Origin: an uncultured Cellvibrio sp.
GTDB taxonomy: Bacteria > Pseudomonadota > Gammaproteobacteria > Pseudomonadales > Cellvibrionaceae
Direction: 5' to 3'
DNA length: 47,484 nucleotides
Assembly: GCA_946481095.1 (NCBI GenBank)
Contig: CAMLML010000031.1
Span: 1-47,484, forward strand
A program made the translations under genes and the position numbers. The notes beneath the pieces were generated by a model. It saw only the letters and a list, made by a program, of their open reading frames with translations. It was not told the origin of the DNA and ran no database searches. Numbering within the stretch: position 1 is the stretch's first letter; each line of letters starts with the position of its first letter. Positions 1 through 8,904 of this stretch are shown one piece after another.

Positions 1-68
1 GTATTGCGCCTGTTGCGGTAGATGTGATTGCAAATTTGATCGAACAGAAACAAACATTGGATGAATAA
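1..68 (+). CDS. C-terminal end of upstream gene, probably periplasmic substrate-binding protein (partial)
   Basis: An open frame enters from the left edge and ends at a TAA at 66-68, giving about 21 residues that finish LIEQKQTLDE. Only the tail is visible, so the family cannot be read from it. The next gene starts six bases after the stop and is the permease of a BtuCD/FecCD-type importer. The usual partner in that position is the periplasmic binding protein, so that role is an inference from context alone. Confidence 0.45.
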   Translation, partial: IAPVAVDVIANLIEQKQTLDE

Positions 69-74
69 TAAAAC

Positions 75-1073
75 GTGAAAAAAATTTCTCATTTTAAATT
101 AATTTTATTATTAAGCCTGGCGGTAATTGTTGCATTTGTTGCATCACTGTCGATGGGAAATGCTTCTGTTTCGATTACGCAGGCAATCAGTGACTTTTTC
201 CATCAACAAGATTCATTACATCAAACGGTTGTCTGGAATATTCGTTTGCCCCGAGTGTTGTTGGCATTACTGGTGGGTGCAACATTGGGAATGGCGGGAG
301 CGGCTATGCAAGGTTTTTTACGAAATCCCCTGGCTGAGCCGGGGATTTTGGGTGTTTCAAGCGGCGCTGCTTTGGGCGCAGTTTTGGTTTTATATTTTGG
401 ATTGGCGACATCAGTTTGGTTTGTCTTGCCTGTAGCCGCCATTGTGGGTGCCATGATTGCATTGATTTTGGTTTATCTGCTTGCCGGTTTTCGTAGCAGC
501 ATACTATCGCTGATTCTGGCAGGTGTTGCTATCAATGCGATTGCCGGTGCGATGATTGCGGTTGCATTAAATTTTGCGCCCAGTTTATTTGCCATGCAGG
601 AAATTATTTTCTGGCTGATGGGGTCTTTGGCAAATCGCAATATCAATCATGTGGTCATAGCGGCGCCCTTTATTTTAATTGGATGGATTTTGTTGTTGGG
701 TCGTTATCGTTTTTTAAATGCATTGAGTCTTGGTGAACAAACGGCCGCATCCCTGGGGTTTTATCCGCAGCGTGAACGTAATTTGTTACTGACTGGTTTG
801 GCATTGTGTGTGGGCGCAGCAGTTGCTGTCAGCGGTAGCATCGGCTTCGTGGGTTTAGTGGTGCCGCATTTGTTGCGACCATTAGTCGGGCATCAACCAG
901 GAAAATTATTATTGGCCAGTGCGTTGGGTGGCGCATTGCTAGTTTTGTCGGCTGATATGTTGGTTAGATTATTTGATACGGCGCGCGAATTAAAATTAGG
1001 TGTTGTGACTTCGTTGTTAGGTGGGCCTTTCTTTTTAGCGTTAATTTTAAAAACGCGCTCGCGCTGGATTTAA
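75..1073 (+). CDS. FecCD-family ABC importer permease (BtuC-like)
   Basis: Inner-membrane permease of a type II ABC importer for vitamin B12, heme or iron-siderophores. The 332 residues match the usual length and are almost wholly hydrophobic, with about ten predicted helices. Family signatures are seen: IRLPRVLLALLVGA near residue 55, NPLAEPGILGVSSGA near 85, and GFVGLVVPHLLR near 257, which is the loop that contacts the ATPase. The NPLAEPG stretch resembles BtuC most, but substrate cannot be decided from sequence alone. It starts with GTG and is followed after one base by the ATPase gene, so they are surely co-transcribed. No riboswitch is visible because the operon start lies outside the window. 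Confidence 0.93.
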   Translation: MKKISHFKLILLLSLAVIVAFVASLSMGNASVSITQAISDFFHQQDSLHQTVVWNIRLPRVLLALLVGATLGMAGAAMQGFLRNPLAEPGILGVSSGAALGAVLVLYFGLATSVWFVLPVAAIVGAMIALILVYLLAGFRSSILSLILAGVAINAIAGAMIAVALNFAPSLFAMQEIIFWLMGSLANRNINHVVIAAPFILIGWILLLGRYRFLNALSLGEQTAASLGFYPQRERNLLLTGLALCVGAAVAVSGSIGFVGLVVPHLLRPLVGHQPGKLLLASALGGALLVLSADMLVRLFDTARELKLGVVTSLLGGPFFLALILKTRSRWI

Positions 1074-1074
1074 T

Positions 1075-1875
1075 ATGAATTTATTAACTGGCGATTTATT
1101 AACTGCTAAGGATATTTCCTTGCAACTGGGTAACCGGCAAATTATCAGTCAGGTTTCTGTGCGGCTTGAAGCTAACGAATTTGTTGGTTTGATAGGGCCA
1201 AATGGTGCTGGTAAAAGTTCATTGCTGCGAATTCTGGCAGGATTAAACCCGCGACACCAGGGCGATGTATTTTTGCCACACAATCATGAACTTGTATTAA
1301 TTGATAAAATTCCTGCGCCAGCGCGCGCAAAATTTTTAGCTTATCTTGCGCAACATGAAACACCGGCATGGCCCGTGAGTGTAAAAAATTTGGTGGGTCT
1401 TGGGCGATCTCCCTGGAATAGCAGTGTGAATTTAAATCAACAGGATGAGCAAGCGATTCAATTTGCATTGCAAATGACGGATTTGACGGATTTGTCAAAC
1501 AGATGCGTAAACGAATTATCGGGTGGTGAATTACAGCGTGTATTGCTCGCGCGTGTTTTTGCCGGTAACCCACAATTGATTATTGCCGATGAGCCCATCG
1601 CATCACTGGATGTATACCATCAATTGCACATTATGGAATTGCTCTATTCCCATGCTTTACAAGGTGGTGCGGTCATTGCCGCATTACATGATTTAAGTTT
1701 GGCTGCGCGTTTTTGTTCGCGTTTAATTTTAATGCATCACGGAAAAATTATTGCCGAAGGCCAACCGGTAGACGTATTAACACCTGATAATCTTGCGCAG
1801 GTTTATGGAATAAAGGCACATGTTGATTGTCGCGAAGATGGTGTGGTGATTGTTCCAGTTGAACGAATTAAGTAG
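1075..1875 (+). CDS. ABC importer ATP-binding protein (BtuD/FecE-like)
   Basis: Cytoplasmic ATPase that drives the permease encoded just upstream. The 266 residues contain Walker A GPNGAGKSS near 42, signature LSGGELQRVLLAR near 145, Walker B LIIADEP near 168 and the switch histidine in ALHDLSLAARF near 203. The N-terminal extension of about 12 residues before the ABC fold could mean that a later start is used, but the ATG abutting the permease stop is the best coupled start. Substrate (cobalamin, heme or siderophore) is not decided by sequence. Confidence 0.93.
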   Translation: MNLLTGDLLTAKDISLQLGNRQIISQVSVRLEANEFVGLIGPNGAGKSSLLRILAGLNPRHQGDVFLPHNHELVLIDKIPAPARAKFLAYLAQHETPAWPVSVKNLVGLGRSPWNSSVNLNQQDEQAIQFALQMTDLTDLSNRCVNELSGGELQRVLLARVFAGNPQLIIADEPIASLDVYHQLHIMELLYSHALQGGAVIAALHDLSLAARFCSRLILMHHGKIIAEGQPVDVLTPDNLAQVYGIKAHVDCREDGVVIVPVERIK

Positions 1876-1881
1876 GTTGTT

Positions 1882-2658
1882 ATGAATCATATTTTTAAAA
1901 ATTCATCGTTTATTATTTTTATCCTTATTGGGACATGTGGATATTTCTTTTATCAGCATGTTCAGGAGCAAAAAAGACAAAAAATTGAATTGAATCGGGT
2001 TGTTGATGGGTGCCTGGAAGTTCTTGACAATTCTTTTCAGAAGACCAATTTATTGGATGAATATATTAAGCGAGAGAATTTTATAAGGGCTTCTGTTGCT
2101 CAATATTTACAAATAAACAGAGACCTAGAGTTTGATGACTCGATAGCAGCGATCGATTTATGCCCTAAAATGGCTGAAGCTTGGATTCGTTATGAAAAAC
2201 CATTGTTTGAATTGGTTAAGGAGTTTAATTCGACGAAAATGTATGATCGACAGACATTTAAAGACAAATCGGAATTTGAGTGGCGTATAAAAACACTTGA
2301 GGGTTTGCTTGAGTTGTCGGATCACATGAAAAATGCAACAAAATATACAAGAGATGTCTTGTTTGAAGAGGTTTCAAAAAGCAAGGTAAGTGATTTTATA
2401 AAAGAACAATATCATTCCAATATTCAAACTTTATTTGTCAGATCGTATAGTTCACCTGTATTAGTGAATTATCGATTGGCCGTTATTTCTCTAAAGCAGT
2501 ATTTTCAATTTTTATTCGAAAATAAAGAATACTTTGATTTTGAGAATGACCAGATCATATTTAAAAACCAAGTTGTCATGCGTGAGCATGATAAAGCCTT
2601 ACGAGCTATGCGAGAACATTTCTCTGCTTTTCAGAAAAATTTAAACGAGTTTGAATAA
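1882..2658 (+). CDS. Membrane-anchored hypothetical protein
   Basis: I do not recognise a family. The 258-residue product has a single hydrophobic segment at about residues 8-24, then a charged, helix-rich and probably extracytoplasmic region containing two cysteines (near 44 and 95). It begins six bases after the ABC ATPase stop and points the same way, so it may be the last gene of that operon, but nothing in the sequence ties it to transport. It converges with the MORN gene, leaving 19 bases between stops. The base composition is more A+T rich than in the transporter genes. Confidence 0.8.
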   Translation: MNHIFKNSSFIIFILIGTCGYFFYQHVQEQKRQKIELNRVVDGCLEVLDNSFQKTNLLDEYIKRENFIRASVAQYLQINRDLEFDDSIAAIDLCPKMAEAWIRYEKPLFELVKEFNSTKMYDRQTFKDKSEFEWRIKTLEGLLELSDHMKNATKYTRDVLFEEVSKSKVSDFIKEQYHSNIQTLFVRSYSSPVLVNYRLAVISLKQYFQFLFENKEYFDFENDQIIFKNQVVMREHDKALRAMREHFSAFQKNLNEFE

Positions 2659-2677
2659 GCCTGATCTTGTAAAAGAA

Positions 2678-3625
2678 CTATTTTGTTGAAAGTTGAAAGC
2701 CTTTATTTGTGTATATGCAAGGCTCGCCGTTGCATTTTCCTTCTTGTGGTTTTCCGCCCATAAATGACCCTTCAAATGTTAATTCTTCAGGATTGTTATC
2801 GTTTTTATACATAATTAGCTTCCCGTTTCCATTGAATTCTCCGTCACTGAATCTGCCTGCGTAAAAAAATACTCCAGGGTTGGTTAGTTCGCCGTGACCA
2901 TTGAACTGCATGTTTCTAACTTCTCCATTGTATAACTTGCCGTCCGGTAACTTTACTGCAACCTTGTCAATAAATTCACCTGCCGATACTTTTCCTTCTA
3001 TTTGTAAGTTATCTTTCGTGACGAGTGTTGCTTGTCCAACAACAGCATGTAACAGGTTTGCGTTAGACAAATCATTTCCGGTGAACTGTCCGCTAAGTGA
3101 AGAACCATCATTGAATTTCATCGTTCCTTTTCCAAAAGGAACGTCATTTTTAAATAATCCTGAATAGACATAGTTTGGAAAATTACACATTCCTTTTCCA
3201 TTGAGTCGATCATTTTTAAATTCTCCTTCACAATTCGCCCCATTTGAATATCTACGTTTTCCCGATCCATGGAAGTATCCCTTACGAAAATTACCAATAT
3301 ACTGGAATCCATTTTTGAACTTAATATCACCATGCCCTTCAAACAACCCTGCTTCAAAGTTCCCGGTATATTTATAGGCTTCCGGATCTGTATCAGTTAA
3401 ACCAACAGAAATGTATGTGCCCTTTCCTGAGGCCAAGCCATTTTTAAATTGGCCTTCATAGGTGTCGCCATTCATTAATTTGGCCATTCCGAATCCGTGT
3501 GGCTTCCCTTCCACATTTTTTTCTCCTTCATATTTGAAATCAACTGTAAATGGTGGACTAAAGGAGAATGTACATAGACAAGGAAGTGCCATGAAAATTA
3601 AAAATAAATATTTGTGTGTTTTCAT
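2678..3625 (-). CDS. Exported MORN-repeat protein
   Basis: A 315-residue protein with an N-terminal signal sequence (hydrophobic core LFLIFMALPCLCTF, about residues 7-20), followed by tandem MORN repeats. Copies of the pattern Y-x-G-x-F-x-x-G-x-x-x-G-x-G are seen from about residue 32 to 185, for example YEGQFKNGLASGKG, YTGNFEAGLFEGHG and YIGNFRKGYFHGSG. Further weaker repeats (YNGEVRNMQFNGHG, YAGRFSDGEFNGNG) run to about 285. MORN repeats form beta-hairpin sheets that bind lipids or proteins; the cargo here is unknown. It lies downstream of ychF on the same strand with about 70 bases between. Confidence 0.88.
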   Translation of the reverse strand: MKTHKYLFLIFMALPCLCTFSFSPPFTVDFKYEGEKNVEGKPHGFGMAKLMNGDTYEGQFKNGLASGKGTYISVGLTDTDPEAYKYTGNFEAGLFEGHGDIKFKNGFQYIGNFRKGYFHGSGKRRYSNGANCEGEFKNDRLNGKGMCNFPNYVYSGLFKNDVPFGKGTMKFNDGSSLSGQFTGNDLSNANLLHAVVGQATLVTKDNLQIEGKVSAGEFIDKVAVKLPDGKLYNGEVRNMQFNGHGELTNPGVFFYAGRFSDGEFNGNGKLIMYKNDNNPEELTFEGSFMGGKPQEGKCNGEPCIYTNKGFQLSTK

Positions 3626-3696
3626 TTTTAAACTCGCATCAGTTTCAAGACGATTTCATGGAAAATTGAAGCACTTCCTTGGTAAATAATGATCAT

Positions 3697-4788
3697 TTAC
3701 ACATTAAACAAAAAATGCATCACATCCCCGTCCTGAACAATATATTCCTTACCCTCTTTGCGAGACTTGCCTGCATTTTTTGCGCCTTGTTCGCCTTTGT
3801 ATTGGATGAAGTCTTCATAGGCGATTGTTTCAGCGCGGATAAAGCCTTTTTCGAAATCGGTGTGAATGACACCGGCGGCTTGTGGTGCAGTGGCGCCGAT
3901 TGGAATTGTCCATGCTCGTACTTCTTTTACGCCTGCGGTGAAATAAGTTTGCAAACCTAATAATTGATAACCGGCGCGAATCACACGATTTAATCCGGGT
4001 TCTTCCATGCCCATTTCGGCGAGAAATTCTTTTTTATCATCGCCATCCAATTCGGCGATATCGGCTTCCAGTTTGTTGCAGATTGGCACTACGATGGATT
4101 TTTCTTCGGCTGCAATCTTTCTGACTGTATCGAGATGTGGATTATTTTCAAAACCATTTTCTGACACGTTGGCGATATACATGGTGGGTTTGAGTGTGAG
4201 CAAATTAATTTCTTTCAGCATCGCCACTTCGTCTTTATCCAGATTAAACGAGCGCAATGGTTTTGCTTCATTCAAGTGAGGCTGGATTTTTTCCAGCAGT
4301 GCTTTCATAGCAAGAGCGTGTTTGTCACCGCCTTTTGCAGATTTGGCAAAACGATTCAGTGCTTTTTCAACTGCATCCAGATCAGCCAGTGCCAGTTCTG
4401 TATTGATGACTTCTATGTCTGCAGCCGGGTTTACCTTGTTGGCAACGTGAATCACATTGTCATCATCAAAACAACGTACCACATGGGCTATGGCATCTGT
4501 TTCGCGAATATTAGCGAGGAACTTATTGCCCAGACCTTCACCTTTGGATGCCCCCGCCACAATACCGGCAATATCGATGAATTCCATAGTAGTGGGGACT
4601 ATGCGTTCGGGTTTGACCAGCTCAGCCAGTTTGTCCTGGCGAGGGTCCGGTACCGCAACAATTCCAGCGTTCGGTTCAATGGTGCAGAAAGGAAAGTTTT
4701 CAGCGCTGATACCGGCGTTGGTCAACGCATTAAAAAGAGTTGATTTGCCAACGTTAGGCAAACCGACAATGCCACAATTGAAGCCCAT
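3697..4788 (-). CDS. ychF: Redox-regulated ATPase YchF (OLA1/Obg family)
   Basis: Translation-associated P-loop NTPase that binds ribosomes. The 363 residues match the family exactly. G1 GLPNVGKST is at residues 9-17, the switch II region [16 protein letters not shown] is near 73, and the base-recognition motif reads NVSE, the NxxE form that makes YchF prefer ATP over GTP. The C-terminal TGS domain runs from about 278 and ends with the typical [11 protein letters not shown]. In many gammaproteobacteria ychF directly follows pth. Here a histidine kinase and regulator sit between them. Confidence 0.98.
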   Translation of the reverse strand: MGFNCGIVGLPNVGKSTLFNALTNAGISAENFPFCTIEPNAGIVAVPDPRQDKLAELVKPERIVPTTMEFIDIAGIVAGASKGEGLGNKFLANIRETDAIAHVVRCFDDDNVIHVANKVNPAADIEVINTELALADLDAVEKALNRFAKSAKGGDKHALAMKALLEKIQPHLNEAKPLRSFNLDKDEVAMLKEINLLTLKPTMYIANVSENGFENNPHLDTVRKIAAEEKSIVVPICNKLEADIAELDGDDKKEFLAEMGMEEPGLNRVIRAGYQLLGLQTYFTAGVKEVRAWTIPIGATAPQAAGVIHTDFEKGFIRAETIAYEDFIQYKGEQGAKNAGKSRKEGKEYIVQDGDVMHFLFNV

Positions 4789-4916
4789 AGGTGTAATCCA
4801 GATAATGAGGTGTTGAATTTTGCAGGCCGCGATTATACATGCTTTACCCTGTTGCGGCTTGAGGTTAGGCTAGTGGCCATGAGAGTTATTGATCTAACTG
4901 CTGTGTATTAACAATT

Positions 4917-5696
4917 ATGGGTTACAGCATGAATATGCACGATTTTATTTATCGATTTGATGATTACGAACTCCAACCCAAAGAAGGCAGATTGCTCCAT
5001 CTTGATGAGGATCTGGCATTGGGTTCCAGAACACTCGATCTCTTGACTCTGTTAGTACATAACGCCGGTAAACTGGTCACCAAAGAATCTATATTTGCCA
5101 CACTTTGGCCCAATGTTGTTGTGGAAGAAAATAATTTGCATGTGCATATATCCATGCTGAGAAAAGTACTGGGCAATGACAAAATTGTGACTTTATCGGG
5201 AAAGGGTTATAGATTCACCCCGACTGTCAAATCTTATCCTTATAGCCAACATCAGCAGCCAGGAATACAAGGCAATTTAAATATTATTTTGTTAGATGAT
5301 CATCTATTAATTCGTGAGGCCATGTGTGGAGTACTGCGTGAACTGGTTGCGGATGTTGTAGTTCTGGAAGCTGTCAAAGCATCTGATGCGCGCCGCATTC
5401 TCAAACAAGTCAGTGATATACATTTATTGATTTTGGATTTGGGTTTGCCGGATATGTGCGGCCTGGAGTTTTTGAAAGAATTGCGTCAATCGTATCCGCA
5501 GCTGCCGGTAGTGGTTATGTCAGGCCTGGTTGATCAGAAAAAAGTATTGGAAGTGATTAATTTGGGCGCACTGGGTTTTATTCCCAAGGCGACTTCGCGT
5601 CAGGACATGATCAATGCAATAAAAAAAGTGCTTTCAGGTAATGTCTATATTCCTCAGGATTTATTCCGTTCCGAAAATAAGTTTCATCGTTTTTAA
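4917..5696 (+). CDS. Response regulator with inverted architecture: winged helix then receiver
   Basis: Residues about 8-104 form an OmpR/CadC-type winged helix (SRTLDLLTLLVHNAGKLVTK, then NNLHVHISMLRKVLG and the wing GKGYRF). Residues about 120-246 form a receiver with acidic pocket D127-D128, phospho-acceptor D174 in LDLGLPD, S202 and K224. The receiver is of the NarL type (LDDHLLIREAM, GALGFIPKATS) but no LuxR helix-turn-helix follows; the protein ends about 14 residues later. Usual OmpR proteins have the opposite order. The gene converges with a hybrid kinase, 24 bases between stops, which is its likely partner. Start choice among ATGs at 4917, 4929 and 4935 is unsettled because no clear ribosome site is present. 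Confidence 0.9.
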   Translation: MGYSMNMHDFIYRFDDYELQPKEGRLLHLDEDLALGSRTLDLLTLLVHNAGKLVTKESIFATLWPNVVVEENNLHVHISMLRKVLGNDKIVTLSGKGYRFTPTVKSYPYSQHQQPGIQGNLNIILLDDHLLIREAMCGVLRELVADVVVLEAVKASDARRILKQVSDIHLLILDLGLPDMCGLEFLKELRQSYPQLPVVVMSGLVDQKKVLEVINLGALGFIPKATSRQDMINAIKKVLSGNVYIPQDLFRSENKFHRF

Positions 5697-5720
5697 TATT
5701 GATAGAGACATTTCACGTTG

Positions 5721-7475
5721 TTAATAAGTTAAATATTGGGCGACCAATGATCGCATGATCATGGGTTGGATTGGCTTGCTCAGAAGAGTAAAACCTGCGG
5801 TATGAGCTTCGTTGATTTTTTCCGTATCAGAGTTGCCGCTCATTAAAAAAGCCGGAATATTTTTTTCATAATAGCGGCGAATTTTTTTGATGGCGTCAAT
5901 ACCGGTTTCATGGTTGCCGAGGGAGTAATCTGAAATGATTAAATCCGGAATAATGGCGGAAGTGGTCAAGCTGTTGAATGCTGCTTTGATTGATGTCGCC
6001 GTAATGATGCGGCATCCCCATGGAGTCATAAAACTGTCCATAGCTTTTAACACCAATACATCGTCATCAATAATTAATATTTTTTTATTGGCAAAATGAT
6101 TGTCGGTAATGAGTGGGTAAGCTGTGGGCTCAAGAATATCATCTGCATAATCCAGTAATATTGAAAAACATGTTCCTTTTGTGAATACGGATTTTACTTT
6201 TACCTGATGGTTAAGTAATGCACATAATTTATTGACGATTGCCAAGCCAAGACCCATTCCCTGATCGCGGCCTGCAGTTTTATTGATTGTCCTGTTGACC
6301 TGATAATTCTCATCAAAAATCCGGCGCTGATCTTCGGGCCTTATCCCTATACCGGTATCCCATACCTGAATTTCAATCTTGTTTCCTCGCTTGCGGCTGC
6401 CAATCAGGATTTTTCCTTTTTCAGTATAACGCAGCGCATTATTAACCAAATTCAGTAAAATTCTTTCAAGCAGTACGGGTTCACTTTTTACATAAAAAGG
6501 TGATGGTCTGAATTTTAACTCTAAACCTTTGTTTTTCGCTGGTTCACGAAACGTGTTGTCGAGTCTTTTGAAAATATCGTTGAGTCGATAGTTTTGCAAT
6601 TGTGGATTGGTGATGTCGGTATTTAACTTTGAAATATCCATTAAGTTTTCAAAGAGTTCATTAATACTGATAATGCAGGAATCAATATGGTTTAAAATTT
6701 TCTCGCGAGCATTGGCGTCCGTGGTTGAATGTAAATGTGCAACAAATAAATTGAGTGCGTGCAGCGGTTGACGCAAGTCGTGATTGGCTGCTGCAACCAA
6801 TTTGGATTTGGCCAGATTGGATAAATTAGCCGCTTCGGCAATTTTTTTTTCGCGGCTCAAATTTTCAACCAGTGTCATGTTGTCCAGTAATGCAATTTCC
6901 AAATTGCGTGTGCTTTCTTTTGCTTCCTGACGTTTTCTGGCGATGTAGTTGGCTTCCGCTGTTAACCACCATGCGCCAGTTGCCAATGCTGCCCACTCAA
7001 ACAAATCCAGAAATAAAATGCGATTGTATTCGCTATGATAGTGCTGCCAGAGCGTAATGCTGCCTAGTATTATCAAGGGTAGTAAGCTGACCCAGAACAA
7101 TTTTTTCGGCCTTACGCGCAGGGTAAGGCTCATGGGTACCACTAATAATAAAATTAAAAATGCACCGCGTACTTCATGTGCAAAAAAAATTAAAAACATG
7201 TAGCCCAGCATCGCATAGACACTTTGTGGAATTGTCAGGCTGGGATCGCTGAAATAAAGATTCAGACGGCTGCGGATCATGCTATAGAAAATAATATTGG
7301 CAAATAAAGGGATCAGAATAATAGCGGCTAAAGGAAAACCCGGCAGATAGCCATTAATAAAAGCAAAATAAGTGAGGAGTGCGACTACCAAATAAGCTTT
7401 GTTTGAGGCCAGGCATCGTTTTATTCTCAATGCTTGTTTGGGATCGTCACTGAAAATCAGCGTTTTGATGTTCAT
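5721..7475 (-). CDS. Membrane hybrid histidine kinase with C-terminal receiver
   Basis: A 584-residue sensor. Residues about 28-175 carry about six membrane helices with little periplasmic sequence, so it probably senses a membrane or intracellular cue. A short coiled coil leads to the H-box AAANHDLRQPLHALNLF (His near 230), N-box NLVNNALRYT, G1 WDTGIGI and G2 GMGLGLAIVNK. The C-terminal receiver (from about 465) keeps IIDDD, the acceptor in SDYSLG, MSGNS and LSKP. The DLRQPLHAL H-box marks the family often paired with NarL-type regulators, which fits the convergent receiver gene next door. The terminal receiver probably serves as phosphate sink or relay. Confidence 0.95.
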   Translation of the reverse strand: MNIKTLIFSDDPKQALRIKRCLASNKAYLVVALLTYFAFINGYLPGFPLAAIILIPLFANIIFYSMIRSRLNLYFSDPSLTIPQSVYAMLGYMFLIFFAHEVRGAFLILLLVVPMSLTLRVRPKKLFWVSLLPLIILGSITLWQHYHSEYNRILFLDLFEWAALATGAWWLTAEANYIARKRQEAKESTRNLEIALLDNMTLVENLSREKKIAEAANLSNLAKSKLVAAANHDLRQPLHALNLFVAHLHSTTDANAREKILNHIDSCIISINELFENLMDISKLNTDITNPQLQNYRLNDIFKRLDNTFREPAKNKGLELKFRPSPFYVKSEPVLLERILLNLVNNALRYTEKGKILIGSRKRGNKIEIQVWDTGIGIRPEDQRRIFDENYQVNRTINKTAGRDQGMGLGLAIVNKLCALLNHQVKVKSVFTKGTCFSILLDYADDILEPTAYPLITDNHFANKKILIIDDDVLVLKAMDSFMTPWGCRIITATSIKAAFNSLTTSAIIPDLIISDYSLGNHETGIDAIKKIRRYYEKNIPAFLMSGNSDTEKINEAHTAGFTLLSKPIQPMIMRSLVAQYLTY

Positions 7476-7511
7476 GCCAGCTCACCTGATTATTCTATTT
7501 GTGTGTAAAAA

Positions 7512-8093
7512 TTATGCTGTCGTGTGCAAATTTTTCATGGCCTTATTCCAATCACCGCTGATGGCATCCGGCATAGAGTCAATTGCTTTGTGAATAGATT
7601 TTTCAATTAGTTCCTGCTCTGCTGCCGGTGCTCGTTTCAACACAAAGTTGGCTACTTGAGCAGCAACCCCAGGGTGACCTATACCCAATCTCAATCGTGC
7701 AAAATTGGGATTGTTTCCCAGTGCGGCAATAATATCTTTTAAACCATTGTGACCACCATGGCCTCCGCCTTGTTTGAAGCGTGCAACGCCTGGTGCCAAA
7801 TCCAATTCATCATGCGCAACCAAAATTGCTTCAGCAGGAATTTTAAAAAAATTGGCAAGTGCGCCAACGGATTGTCCGCTACGATTCATATAAGTAGTGG
7901 GAATCAATAAACGAAGCTCGCTTCCTTGAAACTGTGTTTTTGCAGTGAAGCCAAAATATTTATTATCCATAGCTAAATTTGCCCCACATTTTCTGGCAAA
8001 TGCACGCACAAAATCTTCTCCCGCATTGTGACGGGAATTTTCATATTCGCTACCCGGATTACCGAGGCCGACAATAAGTTGGATGTTTGACAT
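7512..8093 (-). CDS. pth: Peptidyl-tRNA hydrolase
   Basis: Cytosolic enzyme that frees tRNA from dropped-off peptidyl-tRNA. The 193 residues are of standard length. Seen: [17 protein letters not shown] with the catalytic histidine near residue 22, [13 protein letters not shown] with the substrate-binding asparagine, HDELDLAPG with the catalytic-base aspartate, and [13 protein letters not shown]. It lies downstream of rplY on the same strand behind a strong terminator, the classic rplY-pth arrangement. Confidence 0.98.
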   Translation of the reverse strand: MSNIQLIVGLGNPGSEYENSRHNAGEDFVRAFARKCGANLAMDNKYFGFTAKTQFQGSELRLLIPTTYMNRSGQSVGALANFFKIPAEAILVAHDELDLAPGVARFKQGGGHGGHNGLKDIIAALGNNPNFARLRLGIGHPGVAAQVANFVLKRAPAAEQELIEKSIHKAIDSMPDAISGDWNKAMKNLHTTA

Positions 8094-8140
8094 GATTGAT
8101 CAGATTAATGATTGATGTGAGAAAATTAAAATGCTCCAAC

Positions 8141-8175
8141 AAAAAAGGGCAGAGTCCGAAGAGTCTGCCCTTTTT
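8141..8175 (-). terminator. Intrinsic terminator between rplY and pth (near-symmetric)
   Basis: A seven-pair GGGCAGA/TCTGCCC stem at 8147-8153 and 8164-8170 encloses a ten-base loop. It is flanked by six A on the left and five T on the right, so it could work on either strand. On the minus strand it follows rplY and precedes pth, so pth is probably expressed by read-through or from its own promoter. Confidence 0.85.
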
Positions 8176-8189
8176 AATTAACGCAAAGA

Positions 8190-8801
8190 TTAAGCTTCTT
8201 CGCCTTCTTCTGCTCCGCCTTTTGGCTTCACAATAGTGGCGACAGCCAAATTGTGTGAATCACCTTTTTGCAGGTCAGCTGAAGTCACGCCAGATGGAAG
8301 TTTCAGATCAGAAATGTGCAGGATTTGGCCTACTTCCATATTGATCAGATCAACTTCAATAAATTCTGGCAAGTTGTGTGGCAAACAAACGATATCCAAC
8401 TGGGTCAAGTTGTGAATCACTTTACCACCTTGAATTTTCACGCCTTTGCTCACAGCTTCGTTGATGAAGTGCAGTGGTACATGGGTGTGAACTTTGGTGG
8501 ATTTGTCGATGCGCAAAAAGTCAGCATGCAATACTTGCGCTTTTGATGGATGGCGTTGCAAATCTTTCAGAATTACATCCTGCGCTTTACCATCAACATT
8601 GAGGCTGATGATGTGCGAGTAGAAAGATTCGTGCTCCAAATGCTTCGACAATTCATTGTGTGAAATGCTGATGCTTTGCGGCTCGTTTTTGCCGCCATAA
8701 ATAATGGCGGGAACTTGATCAGCCAAACGACGCAGGCGGCGGCTCGCACCTTTCCCCATGTCGTTACGTGCTGTAGCGTCTAATTTAAAGTCTTCAGACA
8801 T
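8190..8801 (-). CDS. rplY: 50S ribosomal protein L25/general stress protein Ctc
   Basis: Binds 5S rRNA in the large ribosomal subunit. The 203-residue product is the long (TL5/Ctc) form, with an N-terminal L25 domain (KLDATARNDMGKGASRRLRR through about 95) and the C-terminal beta domain (VPLHFINEAVSKGVKIQGG onward), and an acidic tail GGAEEGEEA. E. coli has only the short 94-residue form. It sits between prs and pth, the usual context. Confidence 0.97.
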   Translation of the reverse strand: MSEDFKLDATARNDMGKGASRRLRRLADQVPAIIYGGKNEPQSISISHNELSKHLEHESFYSHIISLNVDGKAQDVILKDLQRHPSKAQVLHADFLRIDKSTKVHTHVPLHFINEAVSKGVKIQGGKVIHNLTQLDIVCLPHNLPEFIEVDLINMEVGQILHISDLKLPSGVTSADLQKGDSHNLAVATIVKPKGGAEEGEEA

Positions 8802-8859
8802 GATAATGTCCTCTTGGTTATAAACCTGTCAGTCCGCGACCAGAACTTTCAGGGGTTGC

Positions 8860-8880
8860 AAAAACCCGAATCATATCGGG
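8860..8880 (-). terminator. Weak intrinsic terminator after prs
   Basis: On the minus strand a five-pair CCCGA/TCGGG stem (8865-8869 with 8876-8880) with a six-base loop is followed by five T (8864-8860). It lies between the prs stop at 8905 and the rplY start at 8801. The stem is short, so termination may be partial. Confidence 0.6.
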
Positions 8881-8904
8881 CGGTTTATTGAATACATTGT
8901 TTTG

